From the NCBI RefSeq assembly GCF_050033475.1, contig NZ_CP188327.1, positions 1-56,831 on the forward strand: a stretch of DNA of 56,831 nucleotides, given 5' to 3'. This document shows positions 44,445 through 52,086 of this stretch, one piece after another (the stretch's first letter is position 1; each line of letters opens with the position of its first letter). The DNA comes from Cetobacterium sp050033475. Its GTDB lineage: Bacteria; Fusobacteriota; Fusobacteriia; Fusobacteriales; Fusobacteriaceae. A model generated the notes under the pieces. It did not search any database. It had not been told where the DNA came from and saw only the letters and a program-made list of their open reading frames with translations. The position numbers and the translations under genes were made by a program.

Positions 44445-44879
44445 TCATGGTTTAAATATATGTATTCCATTTTTTCCATTATCCAATAGATCTATATGAA
44501 TCCAAGTAGGAGTATAGTTAATATCCTCTATTCTTTTTATATGAGGAAATCTATTACTATTTTCTAGAATAACTCTAAAGACTTCCTGGGAGGAATATCC
44601 TTTTATTGAAATATCCGCAGCTTTTCCCAGACAATGAGCTGAAATATAATAATCTTTTTTTCCAATAACCATTGGATCCTTATTGGCTCTAAGTCCTCTT
44701 TGTTGAAGAGCTCCACCAAAGGCCCAATCATTTACATAAATGGGACTATTAAAGAATTCTCTAAGTGTATCTAAGGTTTCAATTAAATTTTTATCCATGA
44801 AGGTCCAAGCTCTTTCCCCGTATTTTTCATAGACTCCTCTAGATACTAACTCCTGGATTTTAAAGTATTTAGCCCTCAT
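44445..44879 (-). CDS. M15-family peptidoglycan peptidase, copy 2
   Basis: A 144-aa near-identical copy of 38739-39173 with all zinc ligands kept (SAHCLGKAADIS, PTWIHIDLL). Substitutions seen are K/R in SSQEVF(K/R)V, S/Y in DIN(S/Y)TP and V/I in TW(V/I)H, so both copies look functional. It overlaps the RHH gene by 11 nt. Confidence 0.85.
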   Translation of the reverse strand: MRAKYFKIQELVSRGVYEKYGERAWTFMDKNLIETLDTLREFFNSPIYVNDWAFGGALQQRGLRANKDPMVIGKKDYYISAHCLGKAADISIKGYSSQEVFRVILENSNRFPHIKRIEDINYTPTWIHIDLLDNGKNGIHIFKP

Positions 44880-45078
44880 GGACTTCCACCTCTCCTCTAG
44901 AATCTTTCTCTAAAGTTTCAAAATATAGTTCTAAAGCTTTTAATACTATTTCACTTTTCTTTAGGTAATTTCTATGGCAGTAATCTTCAAATTCTACATA
45001 AAAATCCTTTGGCATCCTAAAGGAAACAATAGGATTCCACTTCATGGCTTTTAATTTTTCCGATACAAAATCCTTCAA
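44869..45078 (-). CDS. Ribbon-helix-helix small DNA-binding protein, copy 2
   Basis: 69 aa, identical in protein sequence to copy 1 at 38540-38749. TTG start 45078 follows AGAAGAGGTGG. Probable repressor of its own cassette. Confidence 0.7.
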   Translation of the reverse strand: MKDFVSEKLKAMKWNPIVSFRMPKDFYVEFEDYCHRNYLKKSEIVLKALELYFETLEKDSRGEVEVHEG

Positions 45079-45175
45079 TAAACCACCTCTTCTATATATT
45101 TGATATTAAATACATACAGAAATATAATTGTAATCCTTTTTATAAATTCTTTTATAAGATATAATGTTTTCTAAA

Positions 45176-46795
45176 TTATGTGGTTAAATTATATTTTAAA
45201 TCATAATTAATTAAAAGTTTTCTAAAATCTGTAGAAATTTTTTCATTTTTTTCTATATTCATTTTTTCTAATCTATCTAAAATATATTTTTCAATATCTT
45301 CTTTTGTAAAATTCTTAATATTAGTATTAATTAAAGAATCTTGAATAACATCTAATTCAGCTTTTAAATTAGATGTTACTTTTTTATTATTTGCAAATTC
45401 CTTTATTTCATTTATTGTTTTATATTCCACTATATCTTTATATGAAGAATTTATTATATTAAATTTTTTTAATTTTTCTAAATATTTTTTTAATTTATTC
45501 TTTGCATTAGGAAATAATAGAGAATTATTAATATTATTCTCATTTAAATATTTAAGAGATGGAAATATTGAAGATATATTTTGTTGTGCTAAAAATCTTA
45601 AATTTACTTCTAAATTTGAAGGACTAGTACCTTCAATATATTCTTTCAAATAATCAATAGCAGACAGACTTTTTACAATTATAGTTCTATCACCAATTGC
45701 AACAGCTATGTTTTGATTTCCTATATCTTTCAAAAAATCTTCTAAATTTTCTTTTGGAACTAAATTAACAATAGTTTTATCCAATTCACCTTTTTTACCT
45801 TTTTGAATAATTAATTCTTTTATTATATGTTCAAATTTTGATATTTCAGCAGGTGTTGCACCTTGATTTATTTTAGCTATTTTTTTATATATTTCTAGGT
45901 AATTGTCAGTTTCAATTAAAGTATATGAGCAATTCAATGTTGGGTCTGTTATAGAAGTTTCGACTAATTTTTTTTCTTTCTTTTTCCAGTCAATAACAAT
46001 CATTCTTTTACTTAATTTCTCTCTTTCTTTTAGATTTAATGAATTAGAAAAACTTTTAATTATATTTCTAATATTTAAGTCTGTTAAAGAATAGCCTATA
46101 AAAATAATTGGTGAATTTAATAAAGATGATATTATTTTTGAAGTTATTAGTATTGAATTTTGATTGTATTCTCTATAATCTTCTTCAGTTATTGTAATAC
46201 TATTAGAATCATTGATGCAGCCATGTATTTTATATAACTCACAGTATCTATTTTCACTTTGAAATAAGCCCTTCTGACCTATATACTTCATTAAAGATGA
46301 TTTATCAGTTTGTTCAAAATAATCCTCAATAAAAGTATCATAATTAGTTGTAAGTATTATTCTAGCTTTTTTTAACATATTCATGAATTCTTTTATTTCA
46401 GTATCATTATTTTTATTAACTTGATAATTTTTAAATAAATTAGCTATTTTTTTTTTTAATGGATTTATTTTATTCATATAGACATCTCTAGGTGTAAGAT
46501 TATCTATTTTAAAAGAGCCATTATTATGTTTTTTTTTTACAATATTTTCTATAGCAGATGCCATTTTAATATTTACATAAAACTCTCTTTCTTTTTCATC
46601 AGTATAAGTTTTTTTTAATTCATCAGAGATTAAATTTAATTCAGAATAAAAATCTTTTGTTTCGACCTCATTCCAAATTTTTTCTAATAGATCTAACCAA
46701 CTAGGATAATTATCTAAATACCTTTTAGATATACCAGCTCCTATAAAAATAATTGGAAACTCATTATTTTGAATTAATTCATCTAAAATTGACAT
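45176..46795 (-). CDS. SIR2-domain NADase-like defence protein
   Basis: A 539-aa protein. The N-terminal half has SIR2 motifs: PIIFIGAGISKRYL (about 13-26), ILTTNYDTFIEDYF (about 145-158), YKIHGCIND (about 185-193) and PIIFIGYSLTDLN (about 225). The C-terminal 240 residues are helical with no recognised motif and may sense the trigger. Bacterial SIR2 proteins of this size commonly deplete NAD+ on phage infection. ATG 46795 is chosen (AAGGAG, 8 nt); a start 18 nt upstream lacks that. No HerA, Argonaute or TIR partner is adjacent. Confidence 0.8.
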   Translation of the reverse strand: MSILDELIQNNEFPIIFIGAGISKRYLDNYPSWLDLLEKIWNEVETKDFYSELNLISDELKKTYTDEKEREFYVNIKMASAIENIVKKKHNNGSFKIDNLTPRDVYMNKINPLKKKIANLFKNYQVNKNNDTEIKEFMNMLKKARIILTTNYDTFIEDYFEQTDKSSLMKYIGQKGLFQSENRYCELYKIHGCINDSNSITITEEDYREYNQNSILITSKIISSLLNSPIIFIGYSLTDLNIRNIIKSFSNSLNLKEREKLSKRMIVIDWKKKEKKLVETSITDPTLNCSYTLIETDNYLEIYKKIAKINQGATPAEISKFEHIIKELIIQKGKKGELDKTIVNLVPKENLEDFLKDIGNQNIAVAIGDRTIIVKSLSAIDYLKEYIEGTSPSNLEVNLRFLAQQNISSIFPSLKYLNENNINNSLLFPNAKNKLKKYLEKLKKFNIINSSYKDIVEYKTINEIKEFANNKKVTSNLKAELDVIQDSLINTNIKNFTKEDIEKYILDRLEKMNIEKNEKISTDFRKLLINYDLKYNLTT

Positions 46796-47177
46796 AAAAA
46801 TCTCCTTAAACATTATTTTTGCTAAACTTTATTCCTAATTTTTCTATATCTTCTTTAAATTTTTACTTAATATTTGAATCATATTAAAAATTTATATTTC
46901 TTATTATATTCTCCTTAATTTTTGAAGTAAAATATATAATTTAAATACCATTTTATAAAAATACTCAAAAAAAATAAATATATAATTAATTTAAAAATAT
47001 TCTTAATAATAGAATATAAGAATATGTTTTTTTAAACTCCACTCTATTCATACGGTTTTATATTTTGATCCTTAGCCTCCCTATTTAATTTATTATACAC
47101 AATTATTAAATAGATATTTGTAATTGAGTTTATTTATACACTATTGTATAATTAAGAGTGCATAGGGAGGTTACAGA
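46796..47177. other. AT-rich intergenic region with recombinase-site-like palindrome
   Basis: No gene is seen. TTATAC-ACTATT-GTATAA lies about 25 bp upstream of the recombinase Shine-Dalgarno (about 47134-47152). Its 12-bp core TACACTATTGTA also occurs in the res-like site at 37539-37550, and a related TATACTATTGTATAA occurs near 49337. Confidence 0.5.
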
Positions 47178-47786
47178 ATGAAAATTGGTTATGTTAGGGT
47201 TTCAACTGTAGAGCAAAATGAAGCTAGACAGTTGGAAAAAATGAAAGAACATGGGGTTGAGAAACTTTTCATTGAGAAAGTTTCTGGAAAAGACATGGGT
47301 AGTAGAGCTGAACTTCAAAAAATGTTAGAATTTGCCAGAGAAGAAGATACTATTTATATCCATGATTTCTCTAGACTTGCAAGATCTACCAAGGATTTAC
47401 TATTTATCACTGAAGAACTTAAAAGAAAAAATGTAGAATTAGTATCTTTTAAGGAAAATATTGATACTTCCACTGCTACTGGAAAGCTTATGCTTACCAT
47501 GATTGGGGCTATTAATGAGTTTGAAAGGGAAAATCTTCTAGAAAGACAGAGGGAAGGTATACTTATTGCTCAAAATTTAGGAAAATATAAGGGGAGAAAA
47601 CCTATTCCTTTTCCTGAAAATTGGGAATCTGTATATCCTATCTGGAAAAATAGAGAAATTACAGGTGTTCAAGCTAAAAAAATGCTAAAGCTCAAACACT
47701 GCACCTTCTATAAGTTAGTCAGAGATTGGGAAGAGATCCAAAAAGAGAAAGAAGAGGCTAAAAAACAGAAAAACCAGGAATTTTAA
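47178..47786 (+). CDS. Serine recombinase (resolvase/invertase family) 2
   Basis: A 202-aa canonical small serine recombinase: GYVRVSTVEQN (Ser9 nucleophile), DFSRLARSTKDL, KENIDTSTATGKLMLTMIGA, then NEFERENLLERQREGI and a short C-terminal HTH (ITGVQAKKMLKLKHCTFYKL). GGGAGG lies 8 nt before ATG. Its 3' end and terminator form part of the inverted repeat that bounds the island. It is a different lineage from recombinase 1 at 37698, being far closer to the textbook motif set. Confidence 0.9.
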   Translation: MKIGYVRVSTVEQNEARQLEKMKEHGVEKLFIEKVSGKDMGSRAELQKMLEFAREEDTIYIHDFSRLARSTKDLLFITEELKRKNVELVSFKENIDTSTATGKLMLTMIGAINEFERENLLERQREGILIAQNLGKYKGRKPIPFPENWESVYPIWKNREITGVQAKKMLKLKHCTFYKLVRDWEEIQKEKEEAKKQKNQEF

Positions 47787-47955
47787 TATTTCCTGGTTTT
47801 TTTGACCTTCTTATTTGCCCTATAAGCCATTGTCTTACAAGGTTTTGACCTAGAATATGACCCATTCAGTTTAAATGGTTTTTGGACATTCGTTTCAAAT
47901 AGCCAATTATTGATACTTTCAGAAAATATACCTTAAAGTATACCTTTTCCTAGTT
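47755..47955. repeat. Right inverted repeat of the 10.5-kb island, including terminator
   Basis: Inverse counterpart of 37245-37440. It starts within the recombinase 3' end. The hairpin CCAGGAA/TTCCTGG with TTTTTTT (47774-47803) acts as its terminator. The central about 100 bp are nearly identical to the left copy, while the outer part has drifted. Confidence 0.8.
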
Positions 47956-47985
47956 TGATAAATACCCGTAAATTAAAAAATTCAA

Positions 47986-48315
47986 TTAAAACATCATTAT
48001 TAATTTAAATAATGGAATTAAGGGACTTATTACTGCTAATAATAAAGATATATAACATAACTTATAACCTATCTCCCACAATAATCTATATAAAGTTTCA
48101 TTATTTTTTTTAATAATAGATAATATTATTCCACTTATTATTGATATACTTATTAAACCTATAACTCCAATTTTTAAACTTTTAAAAAAACCTAAATTTA
48201 AAGGATTTTTTAAATCTAACCCCATCGAATATAACCAAAAATCTAGAATTCCAAAAAACCAAGTTCCTCCAAATCCTAGAGCTCCCCCTTGTGCTTTTGT
48301 ATCATTATTTGACAC
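47986..48315 (-). CDS. Small membrane protein, unknown
   Basis: A 109-aa protein with a Gly-rich start (GGALGFGGTWFFGILDFWLY) and two or three membrane segments (IGVIGLISISIISGIILSII, LLWEIGYKLCYISLLLAVIS). GTG 48315 follows GAGGTGAT. It lies 24 bp behind the lipoprotein gene and is probably co-transcribed with it. No family recognised. Confidence 0.6.
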   Translation of the reverse strand: MSNNDTKAQGGALGFGGTWFFGILDFWLYSMGLDLKNPLNLGFFKSLKIGVIGLISISIISGIILSIIKKNNETLYRLLWEIGYKLCYISLLLAVISPLIPLFKLIMMF

Positions 48316-48339
48316 CTTTTATCACCTCTCATAACTCTT

Positions 48340-49101
48340 TTAAAATATTTCTTTTTTTAATACTTCTCCAGTTTTATCATCTATTAAAGCATAAGCAAGT
48401 ACATTAGTATTAACTATATGTCTATAATTAGTGTAATATTCTCCATTAAGAACATTTCTTTCTTTTACTTTCTCATGTGTTATAACTTTTTTAATTCCTT
48501 TTGATGAACAGATAAGTCTTATTCTAATATCTAAACTTCCTCTTGATCTTGCTTTATCTCTTGCTTCATCAAAGAATATTTTTTTACTAGTATGAAACAT
48601 TACATATGAATTATTAATAAACCCATTAGAATATGATCCACTATCAAAAGTTGCATTTTTATATGAGCTATTTGAAGAATTAAGAGTACTCAAACTATAT
48701 ATACAATTATCACCTATTTCACTCTCCCATCTTTGTTTTTCTGGATTATATTTCATATTTATACGTCTTTCCTCTATTACATAGCTATTAATTCTAGTTT
48801 GTATAGATTTCTCTTTTTTAATTTCAAATTGCTTAACTTTTTCCTTATATTCTGCATTTGTATCAAACTCATCTTTTTTTAATCCTAAATTATAAGGACT
48901 TAACATTTTCTCAAAGATTAAATCATTATAAAATTTATATTGATTTGTTCCTTTCATTTCTAATATCTCATTAATTGTTATTGTACTTTCTCTGGCTATC
49001 CCACCAATAATTGGCTGAGGTTCCGGCTGTAATTTGGATTGTTCCTCATTACAACTAATTAACATAAAACTTGTTACTATACCTAGTATAAATTTTTTCA
49101 T
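48340..49101 (-). CDS. Lipoprotein, unknown
   Basis: A 253-aa protein with signal MKKFILGIVTSFMLISC. The lipobox LISC gives lipidation at Cys17. A Pro/Gln-rich linker (KLQPEPQPIIGG) leads to a mature domain with FDEARDKARSRGSLDIRIRL and GVAYALID-like strands near the end (NTNVLAYALIDDKTGEVL). ATG 49101 is chosen over GTG 49113. With the downstream membrane protein it may form an envelope pair. Function not recognised. Confidence 0.65.
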   Translation of the reverse strand: MKKFILGIVTSFMLISCNEEQSKLQPEPQPIIGGIARESTITINEILEMKGTNQYKFYNDLIFEKMLSPYNLGLKKDEFDTNAEYKEKVKQFEIKKEKSIQTRINSYVIEERRINMKYNPEKQRWESEIGDNCIYSLSTLNSSNSSYKNATFDSGSYSNGFINNSYVMFHTSKKIFFDEARDKARSRGSLDIRIRLICSSKGIKKVITHEKVKERNVLNGEYYTNYRHIVNTNVLAYALIDDKTGEVLKKEIF

Positions 49102-49351
49102 ATTGTACCCCACTTATCTGTATTATTTACTTTATTATAGCATATTTTATAATAAATTTTCCCGTTAATAGAACATTTATTTGAGATATTTTTCGTAATA
49201 ATTTATAAGATATAAAACTAATTTTATACCTATTTGAAATTCTTTAATTAAAGGTTCATAAATAAAAATTTACCTTAACTAAAAAGATTCAACCTCATTA
49301 ATTTAAAGTAAATATAAAAGTAAAAATATTTTAAATATACTATTGTATAAA
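49102..49351. promoter_or_regulatory. AT-rich intergenic region leading into the GC-rich element
   Basis: It contains the divergent promoters for the lipoprotein (leftward) and, presumably, the structured element. The TATACTATTGTATAA palindrome at about 49336-49350 marks the exact point where base composition changes sharply. Confidence 0.4.
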
Positions 49352-49697
49352 TTTCAATCTCACCCGACAAATGGGAGTGCCTTTCATTCATCCCCAAGGG
49401 GTGGGTGGGAATCTTTGTCCAAGGACGTTGCTGCCTATGACCCGGGCCCCTTCCAACTTCTTCGACTTACTTCTTTAGGATTTTTGAGGAAGGGAAGCCT
49501 CTTGCAAAGAGGGAGCAAAATGAGGGAAATGTCGTTGACTACCCCCAAGAACGGTTCCCCCCAAAAAGGGAGTACCTTAGAGGGGGATGCCGGAAAGGGG
49601 GGCTTGGGGGGATAGAGTGGCGGGGGTAGTCCGCCCTTAGACTCTATTTAAAATTAAAAGGCTCAAAGGATGCCTACTAGCCCTTTGAGCCGATTTT
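49352..49697 (+). ncRNA. Candidate structured RNA, GC-rich and terminated
   Basis: This stretch is startlingly GC-rich for this replicon (36 of 60 bases G/C in 49561-49620). Many complementary pairs are visible: GACTACCCCC (49537-49546) with GGGGGTAGTC (49622-49631), ATAGAGT (49612-49618) with ACTCTAT (49641-49647), which together would form a pseudoknot, CCTCTT-GCA-AAGAGG (49498-49512), GTCCAAGGAC (49417-49426) and CCCCAAGGGG (49392-49401). It ends in a terminator with stem GGCTCAAAGG (49660-49669) / CCTTTGAGCC (49682-49691), then GATTTTTT. The one ORF inside has no RBS and odd composition. Known structured RNAs occur on fusobacterial plasmids, but I cannot test membership. Confidence 0.45.
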
Positions 49698-49744
49698 TTG
49701 CCGGATATTAGCCTTACAGAAGGCAAAAATTTAATTTTAAATAG
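49644..49744. repeat. Nested inverted repeats at the end of the GC-rich element
   Basis: CTATTTAAAATTAAA (49644-49658) and TTTAATTTTAAATAG (49730-49744) form a perfect 15-bp outer repeat. Inside are the GGCTCAAAGG terminator stem, TTTTGCC/GGCAAAA arms and a GCCTT-ACAG-AAGGC hairpin (49711-49724). The structure could extrude as a cruciform and ends exactly at the stop codon of the next gene. Confidence 0.65.
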
Positions 49745-49987
49745 TTACATTTTTATGCTTTCTAACTTACTCCGATATTTTTTTATTCTTTCTAAATCTT
49801 TTTTATTTTTATTATCTTTTAATTCTTCTCTTTCTAAATAAATTCTTAGAATTTCAACCTTTCTTTCGAAAGCTTTTGAATCTATTTTTTTATCATAATC
49901 ATCAAATATAAAAATTTCTACTTTATCCTGGTTCTTTTGAATATATCTAAAAGTTTTTCTAACAAAAATTATCTTTGATAAGTTCAT
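49745..49987 (-). CDS. Small basic protein, second gene of an overlapping pair
   Basis: An 80-aa Lys-rich protein (VEIFIFDDYDKKIDSKAFER, KKDLERIKKYRSKLESIKM). ATG 49987 lies within the preceding gene and has no Shine-Dalgarno, so translation must be coupled. No family recognised. Two small overlapping genes could be a toxin-antitoxin pair, but no toxin motif is visible. Confidence 0.45.
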   Translation of the reverse strand: MNLSKIIFVRKTFRYIQKNQDKVEIFIFDDYDKKIDSKAFERKVEILRIYLEREELKDNKNKKDLERIKKYRSKLESIKM

Positions 49988-50198
49988 CTAGAGAATTTAC
50001 TTTTTTAAAAGGAGCATATTCTCCATAGACACTTCTGACTGTGCCAAAACTATCTCCTGATAATATTCCTAAATCTATTCCCAGATCATTATCATAGTTT
50101 GCTTCAAGATATTCTATAGCTTTCATTTCTTCTATTTCCATAATTTTAGTACCTAAAACTCCTGGTTTTCTAGCAAATAAATAAACTTTCCAATCCAT
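49959..50198 (-). CDS. Small acidic protein, first gene of an overlapping pair
   Basis: A 79-aa protein (MDWKVYLFARKPGVLGTKIM, then AIEYLEANYDNDLGIDLGIL). ATG 50198 follows TTGGAG at about 10 nt; a TTG 15 nt upstream overlaps the Shine-Dalgarno. It overlaps the next gene by 29 nt. No family recognised. Confidence 0.45.
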   Translation of the reverse strand: MDWKVYLFARKPGVLGTKIMEIEEMKAIEYLEANYDNDLGIDLGILSGDSFGTVRSVYGEYAPFKKVNSLDELIKDNFC

Positions 50199-50255
50199 TT
50201 TATTTTTCTCCAATCTTAAATATATCTAACACATATTCTATATTATATCATTTAA

Positions 50256-50417
50256 ATATCAAAATTATGTATCTTTATTTCTGAGCATCTGCGAACAAAT
50301 AAAACCGTATATCTATTTGATGAGCCTACAAATTTTTTAGATAAACATTATAAAAATCTAGTTTTAGATTTAATATTATCTTTGGATAAAAAAATAGGGT
50401 TCGCGTGCGAACCCTAA
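50256..50417 (+). pseudogene. ABC-type ATPase remnant
   Basis: An open frame without start codon contains KTVYLFDEPTNFLDKHY, the Walker B plus D-loop signature of ABC-class ATPases (xxLLDEPTNxLD). No Walker A or signature motif precedes it, and it runs into the 20-bp palindrome at 50396. It is interpreted as a gene truncated where the rep module begins. Confidence 0.4.
50396..50415. repeat. 20-bp palindrome, copy 2, end of rep module 1
   Basis: Identical to 3052-3071 (GT centre). On the minus strand it is followed by TTTTTTT, so it can also terminate the leftward AAA/PD-(D/E)XK gene. Similarity with the second module (54439 onward) starts exactly here. Confidence 0.7.
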
Positions 50418-50446
50418 AATTTCACATAAAAAATAACTTCATAAAA

Positions 50447-52051
50447 TTAATCAATTATACTTTCTATGGCAACATTTTTTCCACTAAAAGCCATTCCTAT
50501 TTTGATAACTTTCCTTACTCCGTTATTTTTCATTTCTATATCATATTTTTTTTCATTGATTTGATTTAAAGCTTCCTTGGCCTTCTCTTCCAGGGAATTT
50601 TTATCTCCTATTTTAAATTCAAAAATCAATCCATAATTATTTTTATCCTTAGGTTCTAGAGCAATGTCATATCTTCCATAGCCACTTTCTCTATTGGATT
50701 TAATAATATATTTATCTCCTAAAGTTAAAAGTAATCCTAGCATAAAATGATGATAATATTTTTCATTATCCCCACCATCGTGATAACTTATTGCTGAAAA
50801 ATATAATTCTTTAAATTTATATTTAAATTTATCCAGGTCCCCTTTGTACAAATCTTCAAGCATTTTAAAATACATGGCCGTTCTTCCACAACTATATTCC
50901 TTTATGAAAGTATTTTTAAAAAATGTTTGCACTTCATAGTTAGGGATTTTTAAAAAATATGTTTTTGCCCCTGTTATTTCAGAAATCTCATATTTATCAT
51001 AGGTTAAATATCCTGAAAATAACATTAGGGACCAAATAGTATCCACATCCTCTAAATCTGAAAAAACAATATTTTCTGTTACTACTTCTTCAATCTCATT
51101 CCCACTAAATACTGCTTTTAAATCATCTAATACTTTTGAATCATTTTTATCCAATAATTGTTTGATCAAAGAATTGTCACTGGTATTTACCCAGTAGGAT
51201 TCCAATCTTTTCTTGCTGGCAAAATTAACTAAGGACCAGGGATTATAAACCAATTTCTCTCCGAAATGATATCCGTTATACCATTTCTTAACCTCTTCCA
51301 GTTCATAATTTAATTCATAATAATTTAACATTTCTTCAACTTCTGATTCTGTTAATCCAAAATATTTAAAATCATTGGTTAAAATTGTATCTACGGCTAA
51401 ATTATTTAAACCTGAAAAGATGCTTTCCTTTGCAATTCTCAATATTCCCGTAAGAACTGAAAATTCTAAATAGGGATTTCCTTTTAGACCTGCACTTAAA
51501 AAATTTCTGAAGAAAAATATAGCTTCCTCATAATACCCTTGGGAATGGGCAGTTACTAGAGGAGTATCATATTCATCTATTAGAATAATTACTTTTTTCT
51601 TGTATTTTTCATATAAGAATTTAGATAATTCCAATAAAGAATTTTCTTGAGATCCTCTATTATCTTCTAAAACTAAATCATACTTTGAATATTCCTCTTC
51701 CAATAATAATTTTATTTTATTTAAACAAAGGTCCCAATTATTAACTTTAATATCCTTTAGACTAATATATATAACTGGATATTCCCCTTGATATTTCATT
51801 TGGTCACTATTGTAAATTGCTAAATCCTTAAATAATTCCTTATTTTCAGAATTATTTTCAATATTAAAAAAATAGTTAAGCATGGACATATTTAAGGTTT
51901 TTCCAAATCTTCTAGGCCTTGGTAGAAGTGTTACTTTAGATTTTTTATCCAATAGCTCACTTATTAGCATAGATTTATCTATAAAATAATAATTGTTTTC
52001 AATAATCTCTTTAAAATCATCTATTCCTACGGGCAATTTTTTCTTAAGCAT
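50447..52051 (-). CDS. AAA-ATPase-like/PD-(D/E)XK nuclease protein, copy 1
   Basis: A 534-aa protein of the AAA-ATPase_like (PF09820)/PDDEXK_9 type, formerly DUF1703. It begins LPVGIDDFKEIIENNYYFID. The Walker A-like PRPRRFGKTLNMSML is near residue 45-59 and Walker B VIILIDEYDTPL near 155. The C-terminal nuclease core reads RYDIALEPKDKNNYGLIFEF with K following (D...ExK). It lies 35 bp behind rep3, so it is probably in the same operon. Relative to copy 2 (54490-56094) it is nearly identical except for about 120 codons (50787-51150). The family's function is unknown; being paired with rep suggests plasmid maintenance. Confidence 0.85.
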   Translation of the reverse strand: MLKKKLPVGIDDFKEIIENNYYFIDKSMLISELLDKKSKVTLLPRPRRFGKTLNMSMLNYFFNIENNSENKELFKDLAIYNSDQMKYQGEYPVIYISLKDIKVNNWDLCLNKIKLLLEEEYSKYDLVLEDNRGSQENSLLELSKFLYEKYKKKVIILIDEYDTPLVTAHSQGYYEEAIFFFRNFLSAGLKGNPYLEFSVLTGILRIAKESIFSGLNNLAVDTILTNDFKYFGLTESEVEEMLNYYELNYELEEVKKWYNGYHFGEKLVYNPWSLVNFASKKRLESYWVNTSDNSLIKQLLDKNDSKVLDDLKAVFSGNEIEEVVTENIVFSDLEDVDTIWSLMLFSGYLTYDKYEISEITGAKTYFLKIPNYEVQTFFKNTFIKEYSCGRTAMYFKMLEDLYKGDLDKFKYKFKELYFSAISYHDGGDNEKYYHHFMLGLLLTLGDKYIIKSNRESGYGRYDIALEPKDKNNYGLIFEFKIGDKNSLEEKAKEALNQINEKKYDIEMKNNGVRKVIKIGMAFSGKNVAIESIID

Positions 52052-52086
52052 TTGATCACCTCTTTTATTTTAAATTATATCACAAT

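Larger units (their letters stand above)
44403..45139 (-). repeat. RHH-M15 cassette, copy 2 (inverted)
   Basis: Inverse copy of 38475-39215. The two copies enclose about 5.2 kb (nucleotidyltransferase, phage-like cluster, HNH gene), which could flip by homologous recombination. Confidence 0.85.

Noticed and set aside
45903..46094. 63-codon plus-strand ORF inside the SIR2 gene
   Set aside because: Antisense to a coherent 539-aa reading frame and without RBS.
49343..49615. 90-codon ORF in the GC-rich element
   Set aside because: No RBS, low-complexity Gly/Ser/Pro composition, and stems cross its codons; a structured RNA explains it better.
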